Below are positions 37,678 to 47,027 of a stretch of DNA of 64,000 bases, in pieces (positions within the stretch are counted from its first letter, which is position 1; each line of letters opens with the position of its first letter). The position numbers and the translations under genes were made by a program. The stretch spans positions 329,883 to 393,882 of the forward strand of contig NC_020802.1 of NCBI RefSeq assembly GCF_000153405.2, in the 5' to 3' direction. The stretch is from Psychromonas sp. CNPT3. Lineage in GTDB: Bacteria > Pseudomonadota > Gammaproteobacteria > Enterobacterales > Psychromonadaceae. Below the pieces are notes generated by a model that was not told the DNA's origin, did no database searches, and saw only the letters and a list, made by a program, of their open reading frames with translations.

Positions 37678-38502
37678 TTAGAATAAGGATTCCATAGCGG
37701 CGCCGCGATCTGAGGCACTTTGCATCGCAGTTGCGACGGTATTATTTAAGTCTAAGTCGTTAAATACACGTAATGCTTCAGCGGTAGCGCCCCCTTTTGA
37801 GGTAACGTTCTGACGTAGCGTAGCAAGACTCTTTTCAGGGTTTTGTAAGACCATTTCAGCACTGCCCAATGCCACTTGTTGTACCAATAAACGCGCTTGT
37901 TGTTCATCAAATCCCATTTTTATGGCTTTTTCTTGTATGGCTTCCATAAACATAAAAAAGTAGGCCGGTGCAGATCCAGATACCGCAATAATAGCATTGA
38001 TCATGGCTTCTGTTTTAACCCAAATAGTTTCACCAACGCATTGCAGTAGTTGCTCTGCAAATAAGTGGTTATCAGCAGATACTTGCGCAGGCGCAAAGAG
38101 TCCTGTCATGCCTTTTTGTAGTAATGATGGCGTATTGGGCATGGTGCGAATAATTTCAGTTGTCTCTCCAAGCAGTCCTTGTAAGCGCTGCACGGATACA
38201 CCGGCTGCAATGGATATTACCAATTTATTTTTAAAATCGACGCCTGCAAGTTTAAGCGCTTGGCAAACATCGGCCATTATTTGTGGTTTTACCGCCAGTA
38301 CAATAACATCGGCCCAAATGGCTGAGAGTACATTATCTCGGCTGATTTTAATCGAAAATTCTACTTCTAATTTAGTGGTGTTAGTTACGCTCGGTGCACT
38401 GGCGCAAATTAATTCATGGGGGTAATTTGCTTTAATTAAGCCACTAATAATACTCGAAGTCATATTACCGGCTCCGATAAAGGTAATTTTTTTATGTAAC
38501 AT
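37678..38502 (-). CDS. proC: Pyrroline-5-carboxylate reductase
   Basis: A 274-residue NAD(P)H enzyme making L-proline in the last step of proline synthesis. The Rossmann GAGNM lies at ~10-14, VKPQ (~74), MPNTP (~120) and the C-terminal signature VTSKGGATAEAL (~232) follow. Length matches E. coli ProC (269). It is between yggS and yggT, a classical arrangement. Confidence 0.97.
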   Translation of the reverse strand: MLHKKITFIGAGNMTSSIISGLIKANYPHELICASAPSVTNTTKLEVEFSIKISRDNVLSAIWADVIVLAVKPQIMADVCQALKLAGVDFKNKLVISIAAGVSVQRLQGLLGETTEIIRTMPNTPSLLQKGMTGLFAPAQVSADNHLFAEQLLQCVGETIWVKTEAMINAIIAVSGSAPAYFFMFMEAIQEKAIKMGFDEQQARLLVQQVALGSAEMVLQNPEKSLATLRQNVTSKGGATAEALRVFNDLDLNNTVATAMQSASDRGAAMESLF

Positions 38503-38541
38503 TTTTATTCCTTGAGTATAAATAGGTGTTATCCATCGATT

Positions 38542-39240
38542 TTAATTTCGACGGCCAAAAATATCTGTACCAATACGTACCATTGTACTTCCACTGGCGA
38601 TGGCAAGTTGCATATCCGCGCTCATCCCCATCGACAGTGTATCAACTTCTGGATATAAGGTTTGCAATTTAAGGTAAATATGATGCAACGCTTTAAATTG
38701 TTGGCTTAGGATAGCCTGATCTTGGGTTTTTTCTGGAATGGCCATGATGCCACGTAAGGTTAAATTTTCAAGTAGGCTAACTTGTGCGGCGAGTTCCATT
38801 ATCTGTGTTAAAGTAGTGCCGGATTTACTGGCTTCTGCACTAATATTAATTTGTAAGCAGATATTAAGAGGCGTCAAATTAGTTGGGCGTTGAGCACTTA
38901 ATCGTTGCGCAATTTTGAAACGATCTACGCTTTGTACCCAGTCAAAATTCTCTGCGACAAGGCGAGTTTTATTCGATTGCAGTGGGCCGATAAAATACCA
39001 ACAAATAGGATCGTTAAAGCTACAATCGTCTTTAATTAATTGTATTTTTTCGATACTTTCTTGAACGTAATTTTCACCAAAAAGGCGTTGACCCGCCATA
39101 TACGCTTCTTTTATTTGCGCCACGGGTTTTGTTTTACTGACCGCAAGTAATTGGACATCAAGTGTCGTACGGCCGGCCTGTACTGCCGCATGCTCTATTT
39201 GTTGTCTAACATGCATAATATTTTTTTGAATTATAGTCAT
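38542..39240 (-). CDS. yggS: PLP homeostasis protein YggS (PLPBP)
   Basis: A 232-residue single-domain PLP-binding protein that buffers pyridoxal phosphate and affects amino-acid metabolism. The PLP lysine is in LAVSKTKP (~35), with FGENYVQE, WYFIGPLQSNK and the C-terminal LSMGMSADMQLAI and RIGTDIFG motifs. It is divergent from pilT with only 18 bp between start codons. Confidence 0.96.
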   Translation of the reverse strand: MTIIQKNIMHVRQQIEHAAVQAGRTTLDVQLLAVSKTKPVAQIKEAYMAGQRLFGENYVQESIEKIQLIKDDCSFNDPICWYFIGPLQSNKTRLVAENFDWVQSVDRFKIAQRLSAQRPTNLTPLNICLQINISAEASKSGTTLTQIMELAAQVSLLENLTLRGIMAIPEKTQDQAILSQQFKALHHIYLKLQTLYPEVDTLSMGMSADMQLAIASGSTMVRIGTDIFGRRN

Positions 39241-39258
39241 TATAAAGGATTTTAAATT

Positions 39259-40293
39259 ATGGATATTACTGAATTATTAGCTTTTAGTGTAAAGTCTAAT
39301 GCTTCTGATTTACACCTTTCTGCTGGGCTAGTTCCCATGATCAGGGTCGATGGTGAAATACGCAAGATAAATATAGCCGCTTTAGCGCAAAAAGATGTAA
39401 AAGCACTGGTTTATGACATTATGACAGATAAACAGCGCAAAGATTATGAAATGAATTTAGAGGTCGATTTTTCTTTTGAAATCCCTGATTTGGCGCGTTT
39501 TCGTGTGAATGTGTTCACCCAAGAGCGAGGCATGAGTGGGGTGTTTCGTACTATCCCCAGTAAAGTAATGTCCCTTGAAGAATTAAATGCCCCTGAAATA
39601 TTCCAAAAAATAGCTAATTTCCCGCGTGGATTGGTCTTAGTGACAGGGCCAACGGGCTCAGGTAAATCTACGACGTTAGCAGCTATCATTGATTATATTA
39701 ATATAACAAAAAACGAACACATTTTGACCATTGAAGATCCCATTGAATTTGTGCATGAAAGTAAAGGTTGTTTAATCAATCAACGTGAAGTTTATCGAGA
39801 TACATTAAGTTTTGATAACGCGCTAAGAAGCGCATTACGTGAAGATCCCGATGTTATTTTGGTGGGGGAATTACGCGACCTTGAAACGATCCGCTTAGCA
39901 TTAACTGCTGCTGAAACTGGGCATCTGGTATTTGGTACGTTACATACGACCTCTGCAGCTAAAAGTGTGGATCGTATTATAGATGTTTTCCCCGCTGCTG
40001 AAAAAGAGATGGTGAGATCGATGCTATCTGAATCATTACGCGCGGTTATCTCGCAAACATTACTTAAAAAACCTGCGGGTGGGCGTGTGGCAGCCCATGA
40101 GATCATGATTGGTATCCCTGCTATTCGTAACTTAATTCGTGAAGATAAAGTGGCGCAAATGTATTCTGTTATTCAAACCGGGATGATCCATGGCATGCAA
40201 ACGCTGGATCAATGTTTACGTGAACTTGTAAACCAAGGTGTTATCTCTAACGGAGTGGCACGTCAAAAAGCAGCCGATCCTAAAACATTTTAA
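39259..40293 (+). CDS. pilT: Type IV pilus retraction ATPase PilT
   Basis: A 344-residue hexameric ATPase that powers pilus retraction for twitching and DNA uptake. N-terminal SDLHLSAG is followed by Walker A GPTGSGKST (~131), the Asp box (EDPIEF), Walker B GELRDLETI (~200) and the His box (GHLVFGTLHT). The PilT-specific C-terminal AIRNLIRE motif (~290) separates it from PilU/PilB. Divergent pairing with yggS is conserved in gammaproteobacteria. A good terminator follows. Confidence 0.97.
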   Translation: MDITELLAFSVKSNASDLHLSAGLVPMIRVDGEIRKINIAALAQKDVKALVYDIMTDKQRKDYEMNLEVDFSFEIPDLARFRVNVFTQERGMSGVFRTIPSKVMSLEELNAPEIFQKIANFPRGLVLVTGPTGSGKSTTLAAIIDYINITKNEHILTIEDPIEFVHESKGCLINQREVYRDTLSFDNALRSALREDPDVILVGELRDLETIRLALTAAETGHLVFGTLHTTSAAKSVDRIIDVFPAAEKEMVRSMLSESLRAVISQTLLKKPAGGRVAAHEIMIGIPAIRNLIREDKVAQMYSVIQTGMIHGMQTLDQCLRELVNQGVISNGVARQKAADPKTF

Positions 40294-40303
40294 TTTAAGC
40301 ATG

Positions 40304-40338
40304 TTGCTTTGCGTCGCTTTATACGCAAAGCAATTTTT
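40304..40338 (+). terminator. Terminator of pilT
   Basis: An 11-bp perfect stem TTGCTTTGCGT / ACGCAAAGCAA has an 8-nt loop and is followed by TTTTT. Confidence 0.9.
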
Positions 40339-40391
40339 ACCTCTATGATACCGTTACAGATAAAATATCCTTGTCACCTCAGATACTTCCC

Positions 40392-40458
40392 TATTATGCT
40401 GATGTGCTAGGCCCAACTTGGCTTGTTGATTTTTCATCTTGAAGTATCATGAGTATAT
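40392..40458 (+). repeat. MITE-like dispersed repeat, family 2, copy 2 (partial)
   Basis: It aligns with 1876-1942: ATTATGC, ACTTGGCTTG, TGATTTT, then GAAGTATCATGAGTATA as the right end. A left end is not obvious. It lies between the pilT terminator and yaaA. Confidence 0.55.
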
Positions 40459-40479
40459 AAATAGTTATTAGGAATACAT

Positions 40480-41256
40480 ATGTTAATAGTACTTTCTCCC
40501 GCGAAAACGTTGGACTTTGAAACCGTTGCTCCCACAGTAGAGTTTTCACAGGGCGCTTTATTAACTGAAAGTGAACAGTTGATCAAAAAATGCCAAACAT
40601 TAACAATGGTGGATATTGCCTCTTTAATGAAAGTGAGCGATAAAATAGCAACACTAAATGAAGCGCGTTTTAAAGATTGGCAACTGCCATTAACGTTAGA
40701 GAATAATGCGAAGCAGGCATTGTTTGCTTTTCAGGGAGATGTTTATACGGGCTTACAAGCACAAACATTATCTAAAAAAACCTTAACTTATGCACAGCAA
40801 CATTTACGTATATTATCAGGATTATATGGAGTATTAAGACCGTTAGATTTGATGCTTGCTTACCGCTTAGAAATGGGGGTGCGCCTTGAAAACACAAGAG
40901 GCATAAATTTATATAAATTTTGGGATCTGCGGGTGAGTGACGAAATTAATAAAGCCTTAAGTGCACAAGGTGATAATTTATTAATTAACTTAGCGTCTAA
41001 TGAGTATTTTAAAGTACTTAAAAATAAAGCCTTAACAGCACGCGTGATCACGCCTATTTTTAAAGATCAAAAAAATGGACAATATAAAGTGATCAGTTTT
41101 TATGCTAAAAAAGCACGGGGATTAATGGCGCGTTATATCTTAGAAAATGAAGTAACGGATATTGCGAAATTAAAAGACTTTAGTGTGGACGGTTATTATT
41201 TTGTAGCACAAGAAAATTCAGAAAATGAACTGCTTTTTTATCGTAATGAAAGATAA
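40480..41256 (+). CDS. yaaA: Peroxide stress protein YaaA
   Basis: A 258-residue DUF328 protein that in E. coli is induced by H2O2 via OxyR and limits free iron and DNA damage. The diagnostic start MLIVLSPAKTLDFE, LSGLYGVLRPLDLM (~111) and FYAKKARGLMARYI (~206) are present. No OxyR-like site was evident directly upstream. It is ended by a bidirectional terminator. Confidence 0.96.
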   Translation: MLIVLSPAKTLDFETVAPTVEFSQGALLTESEQLIKKCQTLTMVDIASLMKVSDKIATLNEARFKDWQLPLTLENNAKQALFAFQGDVYTGLQAQTLSKKTLTYAQQHLRILSGLYGVLRPLDLMLAYRLEMGVRLENTRGINLYKFWDLRVSDEINKALSAQGDNLLINLASNEYFKVLKNKALTARVITPIFKDQKNGQYKVISFYAKKARGLMARYILENEVTDIAKLKDFSVDGYYFVAQENSENELLFYRNER

Positions 41257-41260
41257 TAAA

Positions 41261-41297
41261 AAGCCTGAACAATCATTATTGTTCAGGCTTACTTTTT
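41261..41297. terminator. Bidirectional terminator between yaaA and srmB
   Basis: A perfect 13-bp stem AAGCCTGAACAAT / ATTGTTCAGGCTT has a CATT loop, with T-runs on both strands. Confidence 0.92.
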
Positions 41298-42695
41298 TTA
41301 TTCGGCGCTTTCTATTTTAGTATTTTCGGTCTTAGGGCCTTTACCCGCCCAACTTGGTTTACCTTTCGCTCTTTTGTTGCGTAAACGTTGTTTACCCATT
41401 TCATCTTTCTTTTTCTGACGTTTTTCTTTTTTCTTCTCTTTTAGTTCGTATTCACGTGCCTTGCCTTTTTTATTCACCGGTTTTTTCGATTTACGCAGGC
41501 TTAATTTTGCTTCTTTATGCTCAGGACGCAGTGTTTTAATGATTCGGCGCTTGAGTACTTGATCGGTATAGCGTTCAATTTTAGCAAGCATATCAATGTC
41601 ATGTGCTTCAATTAATGATATCGCTGTACCTTTTTTACCACCACGTGCGGTGCGACCAATACGGTGTACATAAATATCGGCACTGCGGGGAAGATCATAA
41701 TTGATAACATGGGTAATGTCCGCGACATCAATACCGCGCGCTGCTACATCCGTTGCAATCAAGATATTGACTTTATCTTCTTTAAATTGTGCCAATGCTA
41801 GGGTACGTTTTTCTTGATCCATTTCACCACGTAAGTAATTACAATGAATATTTAATTCAGCAAGCTGGCTCACAAGAAAGGCGAGGCGCTCTCTTGTTTT
41901 AACAAAAACAATGATTTTCTTAGCGATTTTCTCTTCGCTGTCAGCATCATTATTTTCATCTTTTAAAAGTTCAGCCAGTAATTTTAATTTATGCTCAGGA
42001 CTATCTGCAAGATGGATCCACTGATTTATTTTTCCACTTTCACGTCGCGAAATTATTGCATTTAATGCTAAAGGCTCGTTTAATACATCACGTGAAAAAT
42101 CGCGTAAGCCTTTGCCTTCTAATGTGGCAGAAAATAGAGATGTTTGTTTTCTCCAGCGAGTTTCGCCTGCAATTCTGTCCATCTCATTAATAAATCCCAT
42201 ATCTAGCATTCTATCGGCTTCATCTAATATCAGGCTCTCTACTTCACGACAATCGAAGGCTTCTGCATCAATGTATTCCATTAATCTGCCGGGTGTCGCG
42301 ATAACGATATCAACATTGTCGGTAATGATTGCTTCTTGCTCTTGATAAGAAACACCACCAATAATATTACCTACGACGAGGCTTGTTGCTTGGGTTAGTT
42401 GCTGCGCAACACCACTAATTTGCATCGCAAGTTCACGTGTAGGCGTTAAAATCAAAATACGTGCAGATCCACCTTTACGGCGAGGGAAATCAATAAGACG
42501 TTGTATTGCAGGTAACAGAAATGCAAGTGTTTTACCGGTGCCAGTCGGCGCACTTGCCATGATGTCTTGTTCGTCCATAGCCGGTGGTATCGCTAAAAGT
42601 TGAATACTTGTTGGGCGAGTATGGCCCATCAGAGAAATGGCATCAAGTAGTGATTCATCAAGCTCGAGTGCGTCAAAAGAGGTAATATTTTGCAA
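41298..42695 (-). CDS. srmB: DEAD-box ATP-dependent RNA helicase SrmB
   Basis: A 465-residue RNA helicase for early 50S ribosome assembly. Motifs in order: Q motif (TRPTSIQ), I APTGTGKT (~49), Ia PTRELAM, II DEADR (~158), III SAT, then VI HRIGRTARGG (~345). N-terminal FDALELDESLLDAI and ETRWRKQTSLFSATLEG match E. coli SrmB closely. The lysine-rich tail (~395-450) is as in the family. Confidence 0.94.
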   Translation of the reverse strand: MQNITSFDALELDESLLDAISLMGHTRPTSIQLLAIPPAMDEQDIMASAPTGTGKTLAFLLPAIQRLIDFPRRKGGSARILILTPTRELAMQISGVAQQLTQATSLVVGNIIGGVSYQEQEAIITDNVDIVIATPGRLMEYIDAEAFDCREVESLILDEADRMLDMGFINEMDRIAGETRWRKQTSLFSATLEGKGLRDFSRDVLNEPLALNAIISRRESGKINQWIHLADSPEHKLKLLAELLKDENNDADSEEKIAKKIIVFVKTRERLAFLVSQLAELNIHCNYLRGEMDQEKRTLALAQFKEDKVNILIATDVAARGIDVADITHVINYDLPRSADIYVHRIGRTARGGKKGTAISLIEAHDIDMLAKIERYTDQVLKRRIIKTLRPEHKEAKLSLRKSKKPVNKKGKAREYELKEKKKEKRQKKKDEMGKQRLRNKRAKGKPSWAGKGPKTENTKIESAE

Positions 42696-42878
42696 AATAA
42701 TATCCAGTAAAAAGGTAATAAGGTTTGTTAATGAGCTTTATTATAAAGCATCGAGGGCAATAGTGATAAGAATTGTTTATCTCGCATTGAAACTTTGTTC
42801 AATATAATGCTTGAGAGAGTGTATGAATAGGCTTAGAGGCCAGTGATAACAGGGGGTGTCATCACTGGCATTATTTTT

Positions 42879-43193
42879 TTATAGGCTTAAAAAGGGACGA
42901 ATTTTTTCTAATAGCATTTTACCAATGCCAGTGACATTGAGTAAGTCTTCTATTTTTTTAAATTTTCCGTAAGTTTCACGATATTTAACAATCTCGCCGG
43001 CTTTTTTCTCGCCAAGGCCTTTGATCATCGCAAAGTCAGCGATGCTTGCGGTGTTAATATTAAGTTTTTCAATATTTCCGAGTGCACTGCTTGCCATATC
43101 GCTGAAGCTGTTAGAAGCCATTACCGGCGCAACGCTAGAGAAACCAAAAAGTGCAAGAACAAGTAGCATTCTGTGGGTGATTTTTTTTAACAT
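42879..43193 (-). CDS. ComEA-like helix-hairpin-helix protein
   Basis: A 104-residue secreted protein: signal peptide (MLKKITHRMLLVLALFGFSS, cleavage near VMA-SN ~29), then two helix-hairpin-helix motifs (LNINTASIADFAMIKGLGEKKAGEI and FKKIEDLLNVTGIGKMLLEKI). ComEA proteins bind DNA in the periplasm during uptake, though single-gene homologues occur widely in gammaproteobacteria. ATG at 43193 is preceded by GGAG and starts the signal peptide; a longer in-frame start at 43313 lacks support. Confidence 0.9.
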   Translation of the reverse strand: MLKKITHRMLLVLALFGFSSVAPVMASNSFSDMASSALGNIEKLNINTASIADFAMIKGLGEKKAGEIVKYRETYGKFKKIEDLLNVTGIGKMLLEKIRPFLSL

Positions 43194-43308
43194 AATGACT
43201 CCATTTATTTTATGTGTTTTTATCTTTGTATCGAGTTCTGCTTGTGAAACATAACAATGGCATTGATCGCACATTGATAGCCTAAGTGTAAAACAATAGC
43301 ACAAAAAA

Positions 43309-43343
43309 CGCACTGCAGATTTTAACTTACTATCGTAAGTGCG
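43309..43343 (-). terminator. Possible terminator after tonB
   Basis: On the minus strand, CGCAC...GTGCG encloses an inner stem ACTTAC / GTAAGT and is followed by TTTTTT. It lies ~30 bp beyond the tonB stop. Confidence 0.35.
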
Positions 43344-43372
43344 CAGCCGAGCGTAAGATTAATAGGATCTTT

Positions 43373-44059
43373 TTATTTTAATTCGAATCTAAAGGTAAAA
43401 GACTGTTTACTACTGATTTTCTTCTCACCCTCTAAAGCCACTTTAAATTTCTCATTATTAATAAAGGTGAGCACTGCGTCATCTAAAATACGATAACCAC
43501 TACTTTTTATTATTTTAGCATCTTGGGTTGTGCCATTGCTATTGACGACAAAGCTAACCTGCACACTGCCTTGTTGTGAACGCAGTCTGGCTCGGTGTGG
43601 GTATGTCGGGCGTTTTCCAGAGATAACCTGTGCTTTTTGTAAGGTGCCTTGATGTTTATTGGCGGGCGTAGTCTTAGAAGTATCTATCACTTTATTGTCA
43701 GTTACCTGTTGAACCTTACTTTTTGCTGCTTTTTTGCTCGTTTTTTCGGATGTTTTTGGTGTGATAGTCTGCATTTTAGACGTTGTTCTGTGTAGCATAA
43801 GCTCTTTTTTAGTGCGGATCGAGACCGGTGCTTGTTGCTGGGTATGTACTACCGCGGAGGCGTGTTTCGAGGGTGCTTTTTTAGGCTCTATGGGCCGGAC
43901 TTTTTGTATGTTGATCAATTGTACTTTTATGCTTTGCGTCCCGGATACAAAGGGCGTGATATGGCGTGTTGTTTTTTCTGTTTGTGGCGTAAATAGCAAG
44001 CCTGTATAAAGGAGAATACTGATTATAAAAAAAGGAAAATAAGAGACAAGGATATTCAT
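43373..44059 (-). CDS. tonB: TonB energy transducer
   Basis: A 228-residue protein that transmits proton-motive force to outer-membrane receptors. There is one N-terminal membrane anchor (~5-24), a Lys/Thr/Pro-rich periplasmic linker (~30-140), and a C-terminal TonB domain (RPTYPHRARLRSQQGSVQVSF, SSGYRILDDAVL). Its ATG overlaps the exbD stop by 4 bp. The cluster dedicates this TonB to the uptake genes upstream. Confidence 0.93.
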   Translation of the reverse strand: MNILVSYFPFFIISILLYTGLLFTPQTEKTTRHITPFVSGTQSIKVQLINIQKVRPIEPKKAPSKHASAVVHTQQQAPVSIRTKKELMLHRTTSKMQTITPKTSEKTSKKAAKSKVQQVTDNKVIDTSKTTPANKHQGTLQKAQVISGKRPTYPHRARLRSQQGSVQVSFVVNSNGTTQDAKIIKSSGYRILDDAVLTFINNEKFKVALEGEKKISSKQSFTFRFELK

Positions 44060-44463
44060 GATCTGTCTTTTGTCGTGGCAAATGCCACTTGCTGGTATCC
44101 TGCACTACGCAAAGTTTCAAGCAGTGTTAAAGCACTCCCTAAGCTTGCATGCTTATCGCCATTAATAAGAATAGGGCGTTTTTTTGTTTGTTGTGCGTCC
44201 GCTATTTTAGTTAATAAGGTGGCTTGGGATACTAATTCGTTATCAACAAAAAGCTTATCATGGGCATCGATAGTGATGATCATGTGCTTATTTTGTACGG
44301 TTTTCGCATGTTGCAGTTGTGGTAATTCAACATCAATACTACTTTGCATACTCATTTTTAACATCACAAAAATAAAGAAGATGAGTAATAAAAAAATAAC
44401 ATCAATGAGCGGTAATAATTCAAATCTAGCGCGACTTAGTGCGTTACTTTTTGTTAATTTCAT
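44056..44463 (-). CDS. exbD: Biopolymer transport protein ExbD
   Basis: A 135-residue ExbD/TolR protein with one membrane segment containing the proton-relay Asp (LIDVIFLLLIFFIF, D ~20), followed by a periplasmic domain (VELPQLQHA, ITIDAHDKLFVD). Works with ExbB to energise TonB. It overlaps both exbB and tonB by 4 bp, implying tight translational coupling. Confidence 0.95.
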   Translation of the reverse strand: MKLTKSNALSRARFELLPLIDVIFLLLIFFIFVMLKMSMQSSIDVELPQLQHAKTVQNKHMIITIDAHDKLFVDNELVSQATLLTKIADAQQTKKRPILINGDKHASLGSALTLLETLRSAGYQQVAFATTKDRS

Positions 44464-45173
44464 GACACATTCTCTGCCCTATTTGTCTGTATTACGGGAT
44501 CACTATTCACTAAAGTTCGTGGCTCAGTGATCAACTTGTTCTGTTGGCATAAATGGTTAAATTCAGTGCCGACGCACTCAAGGCGTAAAGTTAACTTTTG
44601 TAAAAAAGAGCGGAAAAGGTTATAAGGGAGTAAAGCCAGTAAGGCGACGCAAAGGCCCATGGCAGTTGATATTAATGCTTGCGCAATCCCACCGACGACA
44701 GCCGTTGGATCATCAACACCCTGCAAACTTAAAATGTGAAATGAGTCGATAATACCTAAAACAGTGCCTAAGATGCCAAGCATAGGTGCCATGGTGATAA
44801 TCGTGTCTAATACGCTTTGCCCGCGAGCCATGTTGTCTATTTTGGCATCGGCATAAGCGCTCATTTTATCCGTACCAATAAAAGGCAGTGCTTGGATCCC
44901 CTCAATTAGCATCTTTAAACGTGGCGTATTTTGGCGTTGGCAAAATTGTAATGCTTTATGTGTATCTTGTTGCTCTAATGCGCTAAAGCAATTTTGAACA
45001 TTGACGTCATCAGACGCTAATGTGTATTTTAACCAAGTAAATAAACGCTCGATGGTAATAACAGTGCTAATAAAAGAGGCGATGAGCAGTAGCCACATAA
45101 CGACTCCTCCTTGTTGAAACCAAAGTGGCATGGCATTATTTATATTTTGAAAAATAGCGTCATTAATGTTCAT
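44460..45173 (-). CDS. exbB: Biopolymer transport protein ExbB
   Basis: A 237-residue MotA/TolQ/ExbB proton-channel protein with three membrane helices: ~20-40, ~125-150 (MAPMLGILGTVLGIIDSF) and ~165-185 (GGIAQALISTAMGLCVALLA). First gene of the exbB-exbD-tonB set; it lies 21 bp after the ABC ATPase gene, so the cluster is probably one operon. Confidence 0.95.
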   Translation of the reverse strand: MNINDAIFQNINNAMPLWFQQGGVVMWLLLIASFISTVITIERLFTWLKYTLASDDVNVQNCFSALEQQDTHKALQFCQRQNTPRLKMLIEGIQALPFIGTDKMSAYADAKIDNMARGQSVLDTIITMAPMLGILGTVLGIIDSFHILSLQGVDDPTAVVGGIAQALISTAMGLCVALLALLPYNLFRSFLQKLTLRLECVGTEFNHLCQQNKLITEPRTLVNSDPVIQTNRAENVS

Positions 45174-45194
45174 AAATTAAGTGTTTCCATACTT

Positions 45195-45986
45195 TTATAT
45201 AGGGCTCATATTACTTAAAAATAGTTTATTATCAATTGTAGTTCTGTCTGCTGTTATCGAAAACTGTTGCGCTAAATTCTCATCAGTGAGTACTTGCTCA
45301 GGTTTTCCATCTGCAATAACGCACGCTTGCGATCCCTCTTTGTGCTTACCTATCAAAATTAACCTATCACAATACTTACTTGCAAAGTTAAGATCGTGTA
45401 ACGCACAAATGGCGAGTTTACCTTGGGTTGTTAGTGTTTTGATTAAACGCAGGGTTTCTATCTGGTGACAAATGTCTAAATTGGCAATAGGCTCATCAAA
45501 TAAAATAATATCCGCTTGTTGCGCCAATGCGCGTGCAATGATCACTCGTTGCTTTTCACCGCCAGATAAGGTGTTGACCAATCGCGATTGTAAATGGGTG
45601 ATATCAGTTTGTTGCATCGCTAAAGCGATTTGCTCTTTATCATGCTTTGTTTCGAGAGAAAAGGCGCTGAGGTAAGGGTTTCTGCCCATGGCAACGATTT
45701 GCTGCACACTAAAAGCATAAGGCAAGGCAATGGATTGCGGCACAAAAGCCATTTGTTTGGCAATATCACGGCGCGCTTGTTTGTCTAATGACTGCTGGTT
45801 AAGTAGGACACGCCCGGATTGTGGGCTCAGTGCTCCCAGCATTAGTTTTAATAATGTGCTTTTGCCAGCCCCATTAGCACCAATGAGCCCTACAAACTGC
45901 GCTTTATTAAAGTGTATATCGAGATCTTTAAAAAGTGGGCTCTTCGCGTAAGAAAAACGGATGTTTTCACAATGTAATTGATGCAT
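45195..45986 (-). CDS. ABC transporter ATP-binding protein (FecE/BtuD-type)
   Basis: A 263-residue ATPase of the iron-siderophore/heme/cobalamin uptake class. Walker A GANGAGKST (~36-44), Q-loop (FVPQS), signature LSGGEKQ (~140), Walker B IILFDEP (~161) and the switch His (ALHDLNFAS) are present. It starts 6 bp after the permease gene ends. With the BtuB-like receptor downstream of the same promoter, cobalamin or a cobinamide is the likely cargo, but heme or siderophore cannot be ruled out. Confidence 0.92.
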   Translation of the reverse strand: MHQLHCENIRFSYAKSPLFKDLDIHFNKAQFVGLIGANGAGKSTLLKLMLGALSPQSGRVLLNQQSLDKQARRDIAKQMAFVPQSIALPYAFSVQQIVAMGRNPYLSAFSLETKHDKEQIALAMQQTDITHLQSRLVNTLSGGEKQRVIIARALAQQADIILFDEPIANLDICHQIETLRLIKTLTTQGKLAICALHDLNFASKYCDRLILIGKHKEGSQACVIADGKPEQVLTDENLAQQFSITADRTTIDNKLFLSNMSPI

Positions 45987-45992
45987 AGATGC

Positions 45993-47027
45993 CTAATTTA
46001 ATAAAAAACGTTGTTTAATAAGTAAAAACAAGAAGAAGGGCGCGCCAAACGCCGCTGTGATCACCCCAAGAGGGATCGCTTTAGAGGCTAAAAATTGATT
46101 TAAAAACAGCTCAGCAGAGAGTAAGGCAATAGCGCCTGCGAGCAAACTTGCTGGCAGTAAATAGCGATGTGTCGGGCCTAAAATGAGGCGCATTATATGC
46201 GGTACGACTAAGCCAATAAAGCCTATTCCACCGACAACTGAGATAGAGGCGCCTACCATTGCGCTACTAATAATGAGTAAATGGCGACGCGTTCGTTGTA
46301 CATCAACACCGACTGAAAGTGCATGTTGCTCACCAAGTAAAAGTAAATCTAAGGATTTGTTATAAAAAAACAAGATAATAAATCCACTTAAAGCCACGGG
46401 TAAAATAATAAAAACATGATCCCAAGTACGTCCTTCTAAACCACCCATTGTCCAATAGATGATCATCCGTGCGACATCCCAATTATTGAGTGACAAGGCT
46501 AAAATAAAGGAGGTGGCCGCCACGTTTAAGGTGCTGATCGCAACGCCAGACAAGAGTAATGTCGATACATTGATATGGCCTCGTTGCGATGAGATGCGAT
46601 AAACAATAAATAAGGAAATACTCGCCCCCACAAAGGCGAAGAGTGGAATGGCCCATGCACTATAAAGTGACAAGCCTAAATAGATGGCGAGCACTGCGCC
46701 TAATGAGGCGCCCGAGGATACGCCCAATACCGAAGGTGAGGCGAGTGGATTTCGAAACATGCCTTGCATGACGAGGCCGCATAATGCAAGACTTGCGCCT
46801 GCAAAAAAAGCGATCAAGGTTTTTGGCAAACGCACATCTAAGATAATACTTTGTTGCCATGGTGGCACTGCGTCACTAAGCGGGTGCTGTAAAATGGCTT
46901 GTTTTAAAATATGCAGGATATGCGCTGTTGGGATAGTCACGGGTCCTTGTAAAATACTACAAAGCAGTAAGCCAAGTAACAGAATAAATAAGCCCATTAT
47001 TATTAAATGTGGTTTTTTATTGTGCAT
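45993..47027 (-). CDS. ABC transporter permease (FecCD/BtuC family)
   Basis: A 344-residue integral membrane permease with about ten helices. Family motifs: DVRLPKTLIAFFAGASLALCG (~49-69), GMFRNPLASPSVLGVSSGA (~73-91), the ABC-coupling GGIGFIGLVVPHIMR (~262) and HRYLLPAS. It overlaps the binding-protein gene by 11 bp. Pairs with the ATPase just downstream; ligand inferred from the receptor. Confidence 0.93.
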   Translation of the reverse strand: MHNKKPHLIIMGLFILLLGLLLCSILQGPVTIPTAHILHILKQAILQHPLSDAVPPWQQSIILDVRLPKTLIAFFAGASLALCGLVMQGMFRNPLASPSVLGVSSGASLGAVLAIYLGLSLYSAWAIPLFAFVGASISLFIVYRISSQRGHINVSTLLLSGVAISTLNVAATSFILALSLNNWDVARMIIYWTMGGLEGRTWDHVFIILPVALSGFIILFFYNKSLDLLLLGEQHALSVGVDVQRTRRHLLIISSAMVGASISVVGGIGFIGLVVPHIMRLILGPTHRYLLPASLLAGAIALLSAELFLNQFLASKAIPLGVITAAFGAPFFLFLLIKQRFLLN

